Below, piece by piece: positions 44,962 through 53,806 of a stretch of DNA of 64,000 bases. The stretch is taken from assembly GCA_963709995.1 (NCBI GenBank), contig CAVPYN010000008.1, positions 124,001 through 188,000 on the forward strand. The letters are read 5' to 3'. Position 1 is the stretch's first letter, and each line of letters begins with the position of its first letter. The DNA is from JAUIIK01 sp963709995 (GTDB taxonomy: Bacteria > Chloroflexota > Chloroflexia > Thermomicrobiales > CFX8). The position numbers and the translations under genes were made by a program. Below the pieces are notes generated by a model. It searched no databases and was not told the origin of the DNA. It worked only from the letters and a program-made list of their open reading frames with translations.

Positions 44962-46260
44962 ATGCAAGACGAACGGTTCGACGCGGTTATTGTTGGCGCC
45001 GGACCGGCCGGCGTGTCTGCCGCGATTACTATGGCTCAGGCTGGTCTCGAGGTTGTGATTCTCGAGCGTGGAGCGTTCGCAGGATCGAAGAACCTGATGG
45101 GTGGGATTCTCTACCGCCAACCGACTGAGGAGATAGTGCCAGGATTCGTCGACGAAGCTCCTCTGGAAAGGTCCATCATCGAGCAACGATACTGGCTGCT
45201 GACGGACCGCGATCACATCGGTATGGCCTACCGAACGCAGGACTTCGCCGGTTCAGGGTCCAACTCCTACTCGGTACTCCGGGCGGATTGGGATCAGTGG
45301 TTCGCTTCCAGGGCCGAGGACGCTGGAGCATTTTTGATCCCCGAAATGGTGGTGCGTGATCTGCTCTGGCGTGACGGGAAGATCGATGGGGTGTCGACCG
45401 GGATGCCCGATGGCGACCTACGCGCCAACGTCGTGGTGATTTGCGATGGGGCGAATTCACTTCTCGCCCAGCAGGCTGGGCTCCATGACGAGTGGCGTCC
45501 GGATCAGCAGGCGCTGGTCGCCAAAGAGCTGATCCAGTTGGATGAGGAAACGATAAACAATCGCTTCAATGTTCAAGATGGCGCTGGGGTGGCCATGGAG
45601 ATCTTCGGAGCGTCCACATCCTACCTGCTCGGGTATGGCTTTGTTTACACCAACAAGTCAACGATCAGTATCGGAACCGGAGCGCTACTCTCCGATCTCA
45701 GCGAGACGGGTCTCAACGTCTCGGACATGCTGGAGCGGTTCAAAAAGCATCCGTCGATTTCTCCCTTGATCGAAGGAGGAGAGGTCATCGAGTATGCCGC
45801 CAAGCTGATTCCCGAGCGCGGATGGCAGTCAATGCCGACACTCTATGCCGATGGCGCGCTCGTCGCGGGTGACGCGGCTATGTTCTCGAATCCTGTGAAT
45901 CGTGAAGGTTCGAACCTGGCGATGCTATCCGGCAAGTTCGCTGGCAAAACCGTCATTTGCGCGAAAGAGCGTGGAGATTACACGGCCGCGACGCTGTCTT
46001 ACTACGTTGAGCTTCTCGAAGACTCGGTCATATTCAAGGATCTGTGGAAGATCCGCAACGTCACCGATTTCGCACACGCTCGCCCGCATTTGCTCGACGA
46101 AATCCCTCAGACGATCTCAGAAATGTTAAAGACCTACTTGACCGTCGATCAGGTGTCGAAGAAGGAAAAGCAGGCGACAATAGCTCGGATTCTGAAAGAG
46201 AATCTCCCGCTCCGCCGAACGGTTGGAGACTTGATCGGCGCCCGAAAGATCCTCGGCTAA
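44962..46260 (+). CDS. fixC: FixC-like electron transfer flavoprotein-quinone oxidoreductase
   Basis: An FAD protein of 432 residues with the dinucleotide fold DAVIVGAGPAGVSAA at the start, SKNLMGGILY and the second FAD motif ADGALVAGDAAMFSNPV. It resembles FixC and the flavin part of ETF-quinone oxidoreductase, handing electrons from EtfAB to quinone. The iron-sulfur partner FixX, usually encoded directly after fixC, is absent; the next gene is on the opposite strand and overlaps by four bases. There is no C-terminal ferredoxin-like cysteine cluster in this protein either. Confidence 0.92.
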   Translation: MQDERFDAVIVGAGPAGVSAAITMAQAGLEVVILERGAFAGSKNLMGGILYRQPTEEIVPGFVDEAPLERSIIEQRYWLLTDRDHIGMAYRTQDFAGSGSNSYSVLRADWDQWFASRAEDAGAFLIPEMVVRDLLWRDGKIDGVSTGMPDGDLRANVVVICDGANSLLAQQAGLHDEWRPDQQALVAKELIQLDEETINNRFNVQDGAGVAMEIFGASTSYLLGYGFVYTNKSTISIGTGALLSDLSETGLNVSDMLERFKKHPSISPLIEGGEVIEYAAKLIPERGWQSMPTLYADGALVAGDAAMFSNPVNREGSNLAMLSGKFAGKTVICAKERGDYTAATLSYYVELLEDSVIFKDLWKIRNVTDFAHARPHLLDEIPQTISEMLKTYLTVDQVSKKEKQATIARILKENLPLRRTVGDLIGARKILG

Positions 46261-48110
46261 CTATCGAGGTGGCTGGTAGGCACGACTTGCCGCCACTCGC
46301 TGTCCAGTCCGTCTTCGGTGACTCCGTAGAACACCCTTAGATCTCCGTCCAGCCGATAGACCAGGTTGAAGCGCTCGCTGGCATTTCTTGGCTTGTAGGC
46401 CTTCCAGAACCCGCGGCCATTCGACCAGGTCACTTCGTCTTCCTGAACAGGGTGCTGCTCCTTCTGGGTGATCGCATAGCGCCAGAGCGCGCGCGCCGAA
46501 TCACGAGTCACATTGTGGACCACCTTGAGGTTCCTCAGGTCACGCATGGAGTGATACATCACCCCTTCGCGTTCGGATGACTCGACGATTTCAACGCCAG
46601 TTCGTGGGAAAGGGATTTCTCCGGCTGAGTCCGTCCCGGAGTCGCTATCAGGCTCCGGGGCAGGTGATCGCTGGCGCTCTCGACGGCTACGGGTGCGTTG
46701 CTGCTGATCCCGTTCCTGATTCGTGTCTTGACCACTGCTCGGGTCGGACTCCAGAAACGGGAGTACGCTCACTTCGGTCTGAAGTCCGGACTTGACGAGT
46801 TCGACGATCTCATCACGCATTGCGAGCGTCGTTTCGCCTTCCTCACGCACATAGATGTTGCCGGGCGCGACCGCGTAGGGTTTTTCGATCCCGGCCGGCA
46901 CGGTGATGATCACCACATTCTTGCCTCCGGTCATGCCAACGTCAGTCGTCACCGTCAACGGAGGGGTAACATGACGAGCTACATCTTCCCGCACCTCCTG
47001 GCTCGTGGTAGCTGGATCGCTGATGCCTTCGACATCCTCCCCAGGATTGGCTGAAAGCCCGAGGAAGATCGTGCCGCCATTCTCGTTGGCCAGGGCGACG
47101 ACGTCGCGTAGCACCGGGCTCAATCGCCCCCGGCGCTTGGGCGGCCGTGCGTGGAACGACTGCACGAAGGTATTGCCTTCGGAGCGGGCCGTTCGGATGA
47201 AATCATAGGGATCACGAGAAGGACGATACGGGCGGGTGCGGTTGAATTGCTCGGTTTCGAAGAGTTCTTTGAGTGCTTCGAATGTCGGCTCTGGCAGTAG
47301 CACCTCGGTCATTCGATCGCCCACGCCAAGGTCCTTCTCCCGCGCGGGATTCCGATTCAACCTGTGCGCGTCCGATCCCTGGATTATGTGCATCCTGCGG
47401 GGATAGTCGGGCTTTGAACCATTGAAGAACTTCCGGGTGCTGCGGCGACTGCTGCTTTCAAGATCGGTTGCCTCCAGCGCGTGGATATACGGGCTTTGGG
47501 TGAAGGCAATCTTCGTTTGCCCGCCGAATGGCATGTTCTGCATGGCGACGCCGTGCGTGGAGTTCACGTGAGCGGGAATCACCATTGCCCCGGCGTCATA
47601 CAGAATCTCGTAGGCGTTGAGAACGTCCGTCGTCGCGCCAACCACGCCAGTTCCAGCTTCGATCTGCTCCTCGGGCACGTTGAGCTCAAGAAGCGTGTGT
47701 TCCAGCTTGCGGATGGACGTGTCCGGCGGGAAGATCCCCAGGATATGAAATCCGAAAGTTGCTGTGAATTCGACCCCTGGGAGCACAAGAATCTTCGACA
47801 ATAGCCGTCTGTATTCGTCCAATTGTGCCAGTTCGTCCTGGGTGATCCGTCCCAGAGATTCGAGGAGCGCGAGGTTTTCCAGCCCACGCTGCAGTGTCGC
47901 GTAGCCCTCCACGGTATTGTGGTCAGTGAGGGCGATGATATCAGCCGAGCGCGTCTCGGCCCGTCGCAAGATATCGAGAAGGGATACTCCAGATTCCTGG
48001 TAATCCGCCGAAGCAGGAGTGTGAATATGGAGATCAATGCGATACCAGTTCAGGTCTTTGGATTCCCGGCCCCGGCGATCGCGAGACCGGGGGGGACGAT
48101 TTCGAGACAA
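46257..48110 (-). CDS. PHP phosphoesterase fused to an AlbA_2/Schlafen-like domain and an unknown C-terminal domain
   Basis: A 617-residue three-part protein. Residues 22-290 are a PHP metal-dependent phosphoesterase: His28 and His30 in DLHIHTP, Asp63-His64 in LTDHNT, VLPGVEFTA, and GSDAHRL. Residues about 305-450 look like the AlbA_2 (divergent AAA/Schlafen-type) module: EGNTFVQSF, ANENGGTIFLGL and YVREEGETTLAMRDEIV. A basic, low-complexity linker of about 50 residues follows. The last 110 residues form an unfamiliar domain (ARALWRYAI, GRGFWKAY, LRVFYGVTEDGL). PHP domains cut phosphodiesters or phosphomonoesters, and AlbA_2 modules bind nucleic acids, so a nucleic-acid role is inferred. The start is TTG 48110. 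Confidence 0.8.
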   Translation of the reverse strand: MSRNRPPRSRDRRGRESKDLNWYRIDLHIHTPASADYQESGVSLLDILRRAETRSADIIALTDHNTVEGYATLQRGLENLALLESLGRITQDELAQLDEYRRLLSKILVLPGVEFTATFGFHILGIFPPDTSIRKLEHTLLELNVPEEQIEAGTGVVGATTDVLNAYEILYDAGAMVIPAHVNSTHGVAMQNMPFGGQTKIAFTQSPYIHALEATDLESSSRRSTRKFFNGSKPDYPRRMHIIQGSDAHRLNRNPAREKDLGVGDRMTEVLLPEPTFEALKELFETEQFNRTRPYRPSRDPYDFIRTARSEGNTFVQSFHARPPKRRGRLSPVLRDVVALANENGGTIFLGLSANPGEDVEGISDPATTSQEVREDVARHVTPPLTVTTDVGMTGGKNVVIITVPAGIEKPYAVAPGNIYVREEGETTLAMRDEIVELVKSGLQTEVSVLPFLESDPSSGQDTNQERDQQQRTRSRRERQRSPAPEPDSDSGTDSAGEIPFPRTGVEIVESSEREGVMYHSMRDLRNLKVVHNVTRDSARALWRYAITQKEQHPVQEDEVTWSNGRGFWKAYKPRNASERFNLVYRLDGDLRVFYGVTEDGLDSEWRQVVPTSHLDS

Positions 48111-48158
48111 TTCGAGCGCGTCCTGTCATTGGAAATACGTTGCGTTCGCTCCCGTCCA

Positions 48159-48183
48159 AATCGACGGTGTTACTCCGTCGATT
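48159..48183. promoter_or_regulatory. Operator-like palindrome between divergent genes
   Basis: AATCGACGG/CCGTCGATT (48159-48167 and 48175-48183) is a perfect nine-base inverted repeat with a seven-base centre. It lies about 50 bases upstream of the PHP-fusion gene and about 150 bases upstream of the CvpA-like gene. No T tract follows on either strand, so an operator is more likely than a terminator. The binding protein is unknown. Confidence 0.4.
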
Positions 48184-48329
48184 GTATCAACGATCTGAAT
48201 CCGGCTGTATTTCCCGGTCGCGGGAAGCGATCGAAACCGTGCTACACTTTGCAGCCCCAGCTACTCCGAGATGAAGCGTCTGGCAATAGGGGTAGCGTCA
48301 TGCTTGACCGTAATGGGACTGGGACTTGA

Positions 48330-49397
48330 ATGACCTGGAACTTGACCCTCGACATTCTACTGGTCGTGCTGATCCTCCTATTCGCGCCGATCGGCTACAT
48401 GAGAGGCCCGATTAAGGAGCTCCTGGTGACGCTGGGCGTGACCTTCGGCGCCCTAATGGTGGAGTACTGGAGCCGCCCCTGGGGACGGGATCTCGACTAC
48501 TACTTTGACATCGGCGACGATCCCGGCGCGTTCGTCGTCGCGATGGGCTTCCTGATGGGGACTACGTTCATCGCTGGCTATGGTCTGGGGTTGTTGCTTG
48601 CGCCCTGGACTTACTCGATTCGCGGCCGCATCGCCGGAGCAGCCATCTCGGCGTTCAACGGTGTGTTGCTGGTCTCTTTCAGCCTTCAGTACGTGCGTCT
48701 GTTTCTGTTGTCAGACGCCAATGAAGATGCGTTGGAACAGTCCTACACCGTGAGTTTCCTGATCAACGAGATCGGTTGGGTCATGCTCGGAGCGCTGGCG
48801 GTGGTTCCAGTAGTGATCATCTATGGACTGGTTACCCACAGGCGAGCCTATGACCTCCAGATCTGGGATGAATACGTCGATGATGAATACTATGAGGACT
48901 ACGACGGCGGGTATGACTACCTCGCGGACGAACCGTATGGCGTTCCAGCCTCGGCGTTCGCGGCATCCGCGGCACACATGGCCGAGACCCGCTCTCTCCC
49001 GCCGCGTGTTCCGGCGCAAACCTATCCGGAGTCCGGAGGATACAAGACTGAGCCCGAACCGATCCCAATTCGCCCAACGGATAAGACACGGCCGGTAACC
49101 GTTGCCGATATCGAGTTTGATGAAGAGGTTCCCGCGGACGCGACTGATCCGGTTGTAGCCGGCCAGACAGGTGAGTGGTATGCGATCGGGGATACCGATC
49201 CCTCTCTCGAAAAGGTTGATACCGCCGCATTCGAGCCGGTAGCTGATGAGACATCTAGTGTTGACGAGGTTCCGGAAGCGTCCGAAGCGCAGATTGACCC
49301 TGAGAGCCTCGCTGAGGGATACACACGTTGCGAAGCATGCCACGCCGTTCTTCCACCAGGAATCGGAATTTGTCCCGTATGCGGGCACGTTCACTAG
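48330..49397 (+). CDS. CvpA-like membrane protein with C-terminal zinc ribbon
   Basis: A 355-residue protein. The first 180 residues hold four to five hydrophobic helices resembling the CvpA family (short loops, glycine-rich, IGYMRGPIKELLVTLG). The next 150 residues are acidic and proline-rich, probably disordered. The last 25 residues contain two CxxC pairs (CEACHAVLPPGIGICPVCG), a zinc-ribbon knuckle. The membrane-plus-zinc-finger layout is unusual, and no function is proposed. Its stop overlaps that of the convergent gene by four bases. Confidence 0.75.
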   Translation: MTWNLTLDILLVVLILLFAPIGYMRGPIKELLVTLGVTFGALMVEYWSRPWGRDLDYYFDIGDDPGAFVVAMGFLMGTTFIAGYGLGLLLAPWTYSIRGRIAGAAISAFNGVLLVSFSLQYVRLFLLSDANEDALEQSYTVSFLINEIGWVMLGALAVVPVVIIYGLVTHRRAYDLQIWDEYVDDEYYEDYDGGYDYLADEPYGVPASAFAASAAHMAETRSLPPRVPAQTYPESGGYKTEPEPIPIRPTDKTRPVTVADIEFDEEVPADATDPVVAGQTGEWYAIGDTDPSLEKVDTAAFEPVADETSSVDEVPEASEAQIDPESLAEGYTRCEACHAVLPPGIGICPVCGHVH

Positions 49398-50194
49398 TTT
49401 CCGTCGGGCTTGACTTCCAACGTTCCGCCTCGCACGCGCAGGCGGGCCGGTTCGAGGGCGATCGTCAAGCGCCTACCCGGATTCGCTAAGAGAGTACGTG
49501 ACCCTGATCGACGGATCGGGAGCGTTGATGTTCTGATGAAGAGATCGGATGACAACCCCTCCGGAATCGATGATGTCGCAACAGCGGCATGATATCGACC
49601 CGTCTGTGGTGTTCCTCCCATTTGAAGCAGTATGCGCATTTCCGAGGTCGAAAATTCAACGAAGGTGGCAGACTGCCCACGTCGCGAAATGTCCCCTGGC
49701 GTGAGCGTGAGATTGGTGGCTGTCAGGCGGATCTTGGTTGCACGTTCGAGATAGCGGATTTCGATGCGTTCGTCCCGGCAAAATCGCTCGATGCGCGCCC
49801 AATCGTCCGAATCTCCGGGCGCGCCGAGAACAATGAGTTGCTCCGGCTTTGATCTTTGTAAGACTTCCCAGATCCCACGAGCAATGCGATCCTGAGCGTC
49901 GGTGACTATGACTGATATAGACGGCTCCCAGGGCCGGCGGAGGATGCCGAGTGAGGATCTGGCTTCCATTGGACTCTGCGCATTCATGAAGAGAATGTTG
50001 TACTGTCCATCTCGAAGTAGCGCGGACAAGCTATCTCCGGTCGGGACGATGTGGAGCTGGGGGGTTGAGGGACCACGCGCTGCGGAGAAGCCAAGAATCA
50101 GGAACAGGGAAGCGCCGGAAGCAGCGCCTGCAAGCCAGTGCCGCCTTGTTAGCCTCAGTGGATCACGGTGTGGAGGTCTGCTGGAGATATACAA
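49394..50194 (-). CDS. Exported protein with a twin-arginine-like signal, ComEC-C-terminus-like fold
   Basis: A 266-residue protein whose N-terminus LTRRHWLAGAASGASLFL fits a twin-arginine or anchor signal. The mature part alternates strands and helices in a way that recalls the metallo-beta-lactamase part of ComEC (LHIVPTGDSLSALLRDGQYNI, then ISVIVTDAQD, then QLIVLGAPGD), but the metal-binding histidines are absent. The fold call is weak inference. TTG 50194 follows GAGG and lies inside the end of the PASTA kinase gene, so the two are coupled. Confidence 0.5.
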   Translation of the reverse strand: MYISSRPPHRDPLRLTRRHWLAGAASGASLFLILGFSAARGPSTPQLHIVPTGDSLSALLRDGQYNILFMNAQSPMEARSSLGILRRPWEPSISVIVTDAQDRIARGIWEVLQRSKPEQLIVLGAPGDSDDWARIERFCRDERIEIRYLERATKIRLTATNLTLTPGDISRRGQSATFVEFSTSEMRILLQMGGTPQTGRYHAAVATSSIPEGLSSDLFIRTSTLPIRRSGSRTLLANPGRRLTIALEPARLRVRGGTLEVKPDGN

Positions 50195-52037
50195 GGTCGA
50201 CCTCAGCTCCACGGGGTAGGATGTCGCCCCAGTCCAGCGCTCTTGAGCCACCTGAGATCGCGACAACCTCATTTGGTTCAACGTCGGCACAGTTGAACGT
50301 GGGATTAAGATTCATGAGCAGGTCACAGGTGCGTGGGATAACATTTCGGACGACCAGACCCGCCGCAATCAACTTGTCACGGGCTATCAAGACATCCTCC
50401 CCGAAGAGATCCGGAATCTCGACGACATCTCCCAGACTCACATACAACACAATAGTATCGCCGAGTTCACCTTCCTCTGCGGGTTCAGTTCGAATCGCTC
50501 GACGGGCGGGAATAGTTTCGCTAGATTCCTCTTCAACCTCAACATCGAATCCTACTTCGGCGAGGAGGTCAATCGCGCTACTTTCCGTCAGCCCCACGAC
50601 CGGCGGAATAGCGAGGATGGCAGGTCCGGCGCTGATCCAAACGCTAACATTCTCGCCGTACTTCAGATCGACACCGGGCGCCGGATCCTGACGGACAATC
50701 ACGCCGGGTTCTATCGTGGGATCGAACTCTTCGAACTGGACGAGATTCCACCGACCTGCGACGGCGGATCGCGCTTCGCTCACCCGCAGATTTCGAAGCT
50801 CCGGCGTTTGCGCTGAAGCAGGCGGTTGGGTTTCGGTCGCCGTAGGTGCGGAAGCTGTCTGGGTTGGCTCGAGCGTCAGCTCAACCGTTGCCGGACTCGG
50901 TGGCGAAAAGCGTTCCGTGGATGCCGCGGGATTGTCGCCGGAGGCGGACGCCGCCCGATCCGATTCGAACAAATCCGGCCCCCACTGAAGAAGAGCCAGG
51001 ACTACGGCTACGATGACCAGCAGCAGAAGGATGCCGACGAGCCATGTCACGCAGCCGAGCTCATTCGCTGGCGCCCGCCGATTGGCCCGTGGCAGCGGAC
51101 GCCGGGCGGCCGGAACCCGGGGTTGCGGTGACCGGGCACGGTCGCGTTCTGATCGTCCGGTCGTCGCGCGCACCGGGCGGTTCGGGCTAGCCCGCGAGGG
51201 AGCTGGACGAGTTGGGATAGGTTCTCGCCAGAAGCGGAGTGCCGTCTCGAAAGCCGCGCCGGATGGATATCGATCTCTGGGATCCTTTGCCAGAGATTTC
51301 AAGATGATCCGGTCAATCTGCGGCGGTATCTTCGGATTGATCGTCGACGGGGTTGGCGGCACATCGGTGACGTGCTTCATAGCTATTGCAACTGGAGTCT
51401 CGCCGTCGAAAGGGAGTTGCTTCGTCAGCATTTCGAAGAGCACAACCCCGGTGGAATACAGGTCGCTCGCCGGTCCGATTTCAAGCCCACGCGCTTGTTC
51501 GGGCGACACGTAATGAACCGTGCCCATACCAGTGCCGGTTTCGGTCAACCCTGGATCGCGAAGACCTTTGGCAATGCCGAAGTCGACGACTTTTGCATTT
51601 CCATCCCGGTCAACCAGAATGTTCTGTGGCTTGATGTCGCGGTGGACCAGTCCTCGTTGGTGCGCGTAGTCAAGCGCAGAGGCAACTTGCCCGACGATGA
51701 ACACCGCGCCGTCCACCGAGAACGGCCCCTGCTGATAGATCAGTTCCTTGAGATTTGGGCCGCGAATATGCTCCATGACGATATAGTGGAGGTTGCCGTC
51801 GTTTCCGACGTCATAGACGCTAACGATGTTTGGATGGGTCATCCCGGCCGCGATTTGCCCCTCGCGTCGAAACCGCTCAAGAAACATATCGTCGGAGGCA
51901 TACTGATCGCGGAGAACCTTAACTGCGACCTCGCGATTGAGCAGCAGATCGCGGGCAAGGTAAACGACCGCCATGCCACCCTCGCCGACGGTCTGCGTCA
52001 GCCGGTATCGTCCGTTAAGAATGTACTCCTGTTGCAA
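50163..52037 (-). CDS. PASTA-domain serine/threonine protein kinase (PknB-like)
   Basis: A 624-residue membrane kinase. The kinase domain covers residues 10-280: glycine loop VGEGGMAVVY, Lys40, catalytic HRDIKPQN with Asp134, DFG with Asp152, and a threonine-rich activation loop ending GTVHYVSPEQ. A disordered linker leads to one membrane helix (WLVGILLLLVIVAVVLAL), and three extracellular PASTA repeats follow (from about 425). PASTA repeats sense peptidoglycan fragments and control growth and division. The start is TTG 52037 after GGAGGG. It sits between ispE and the exported protein in one operon. Confidence 0.95.
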   Translation of the reverse strand: MQQEYILNGRYRLTQTVGEGGMAVVYLARDLLLNREVAVKVLRDQYASDDMFLERFRREGQIAAGMTHPNIVSVYDVGNDGNLHYIVMEHIRGPNLKELIYQQGPFSVDGAVFIVGQVASALDYAHQRGLVHRDIKPQNILVDRDGNAKVVDFGIAKGLRDPGLTETGTGMGTVHYVSPEQARGLEIGPASDLYSTGVVLFEMLTKQLPFDGETPVAIAMKHVTDVPPTPSTINPKIPPQIDRIILKSLAKDPRDRYPSGAAFETALRFWREPIPTRPAPSRASPNRPVRATTGRSERDRARSPQPRVPAARRPLPRANRRAPANELGCVTWLVGILLLLVIVAVVLALLQWGPDLFESDRAASASGDNPAASTERFSPPSPATVELTLEPTQTASAPTATETQPPASAQTPELRNLRVSEARSAVAGRWNLVQFEEFDPTIEPGVIVRQDPAPGVDLKYGENVSVWISAGPAILAIPPVVGLTESSAIDLLAEVGFDVEVEEESSETIPARRAIRTEPAEEGELGDTIVLYVSLGDVVEIPDLFGEDVLIARDKLIAAGLVVRNVIPRTCDLLMNLNPTFNCADVEPNEVVAISGGSRALDWGDILPRGAEVDLVYLQQTSTP

Positions 52038-52085
52038 TCAGCCCTCCAGGGCGCCAATTCTACTGACTCGGGACACCCGGCCGTT

Positions 52086-52967
52086 TCAACTGGCGGACTC
52101 CAGTACTCCTTTGAAGGCTCGTAAGGTTGGATCGTCACAATGAGGACCAACTGCTCGCGCCACAAGCACCCTGAACCTGTGGTTTGGCTCCAATTGTGAA
52201 GCCACATTGAGGGCTTCATCTTCAGAGGCGTGCCAGCTATACATTGCTGGCCCTGCCCCACTCAAAGCAACACGTCCTGCAATGTGATCAAGTAGCTTCC
52301 AGGCTTCGTCGACTTCGGGGAATTCACGCATCTGGCGCTCGAACGCGTTCGGGAACGTGGCAGGGAGGTCGGAATTCCATTCATTGATCGACTGAGCGAG
52401 GGCGCGCACGCGGGTCCCATCGGAAAAATCGATTGACTGAAGGCCCTGGAAGAGCCGGGCGGTCTTGCCTGCAATTTCGAGATCCGGGACGACGACGACG
52501 AACCACAGATTCGGTGTGTCGATCGGTTGAAGTATGTCGCCAATCCCGGTTGCGAGCGCCGTTCCACCAATCACGAAGAACGGAACGTCTGCGCCAATCG
52601 ACGCAGCTTTTCGATTGAGGTTGATACCGGTGTTGTCGGAGTTAATCATTCGCAATATCAGGGCAGCGTCGGAGGATCCCCCTCCGAGCCCCGCAGCTAT
52701 CGGTATCAACTTGATTAGCCGAACCCTGCCGGACCAGCTGGACTTTTCAACGCCCGCGGTCATCGCCGAACGGGCTAGATCCAGATGTTCGGGGATTCGC
52801 GGGTCGCTGACGTATGCGAACTCGTTGTGTTGGCAGATCTTCAACTCATCGTAGATGCTGATTGCCTGGTAGATCGTGCAAAGATCGTGATATCCGTCTG
52901 TTCGGGGCGCGATGACTTCCAGCCCGAGGTTCAGCTTCGCGGGCGTGCGAATTGTCACGCTACTCAC
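52086..52967 (-). CDS. ispE: 4-diphosphocytidyl-2-C-methyl-D-erythritol kinase
   Basis: A GHMP kinase of the non-mevalonate isoprenoid pathway, phosphorylating the 2-hydroxyl of CDP-methylerythritol. The 293-residue protein has TPAKLNLGLEV at the N-terminus, the ATP loop PIAAGLGGGSSDAA and the C-terminal GAGPAMYSW (normally SGSGPT/S). GTG 52967 overlaps the ksgA stop as GTGA, a coupling also common in other bacteria, where ksgA and ispE are neighbours. Confidence 0.95.
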   Translation of the reverse strand: MSSVTIRTPAKLNLGLEVIAPRTDGYHDLCTIYQAISIYDELKICQHNEFAYVSDPRIPEHLDLARSAMTAGVEKSSWSGRVRLIKLIPIAAGLGGGSSDAALILRMINSDNTGINLNRKAASIGADVPFFVIGGTALATGIGDILQPIDTPNLWFVVVVPDLEIAGKTARLFQGLQSIDFSDGTRVRALAQSINEWNSDLPATFPNAFERQMREFPEVDEAWKLLDHIAGRVALSGAGPAMYSWHASEDEALNVASQLEPNHRFRVLVARAVGPHCDDPTLRAFKGVLESAS

Positions 52968-53806
52968 AATGTACTGGCCACCGTGTCGGGTTGCATACAC
53001 CGATACAGCCGGAGCCAGTCGTCCACATTTAGTTCCTGTGGCCTTATCCGCTCTGAAATGCCCAGTATCTTGAACACCGACAACAGAACCGCGGGGTCGG
53101 CTCCGTAGTTTGCCCTGAGGCTGTTCTTTAGTTGCTTCCTGCGTGTTGCGAACCCGGCACGGACGAACGCGAAGAACTCTTCAAATTCCCTCTGGTCGAG
53201 TGGCGCCTCCTGACAGACATCGACATGCACGACGGCCGAAGTTACCTTCGGCGGTGGGGTGAAGGCTCCCCGTCCAACGAAGAATGCTATCTCAGGGGTT
53301 CCGTGGAATTGCATTGAGACGGCGAGAAGATTCATGTTGGGTGGTCGAGCGATCATCCGATCAGCAACCTCAGCCTGTACCATGATGGTGCAGCTCGCAG
53401 GGCGTTTTGTGGAATCCAAGAAGTGACGAAGCACAGCCGAAGCGACGTTGTAGGGCAGGTTTGCGACGAGATGGTAGTCGCCGGCTGGGAGCAGTCCCAG
53501 ATCGAACTCGAGTGCATCGGCATTGATGACTCTGACACCGTCGGGCACAACAGGCAGAAGTGCTGCCACGAGTTCGCGATCCTTCTCAAGTGCGATGACC
53601 GACCGCGCATGCCGCGCAAGTTCTTCGGTCAGGATACCGAGCCCCGGACCAACTTCAACGACGCAAGCATCTGGCGGTAGCGCCGCTGCGCCCACGATGC
53701 GCCTGACCACCGCCCGGTCGTGCAGGAAGTGCTGGCCGAGAGAGCGCTTGGGCGCAAGTCCCAGCCCGGCCAGTTGATGTCTGGGGGATCGTCCAGTACT
53801 ACTCAA
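52964..53806 (-). CDS. ksgA: 16S rRNA (adenine 1518/1519-N6) dimethyltransferase
   Basis: This dimethylates two adenines in the helix 45 loop of 16S rRNA late in small-subunit assembly. The 280-residue protein has RSLGQHFLHDRAVV, the SAM-binding VVEVGPGLGILTEEL, the catalytic NLPYNVAS and GAFTPPPKVTSAVV. TTG 53806 overlaps the selD stop by eight bases and gives normal length; the long upstream extension of the frame runs inside selD and is not real. It is intact although the adjoining selD 5' half is damaged. Confidence 0.95.
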   Translation of the reverse strand: MSSTGRSPRHQLAGLGLAPKRSLGQHFLHDRAVVRRIVGAAALPPDACVVEVGPGLGILTEELARHARSVIALEKDRELVAALLPVVPDGVRVINADALEFDLGLLPAGDYHLVANLPYNVASAVLRHFLDSTKRPASCTIMVQAEVADRMIARPPNMNLLAVSMQFHGTPEIAFFVGRGAFTPPPKVTSAVVHVDVCQEAPLDQREFEEFFAFVRAGFATRRKQLKNSLRANYGADPAVLLSVFKILGISERIRPQELNVDDWLRLYRCMQPDTVASTL

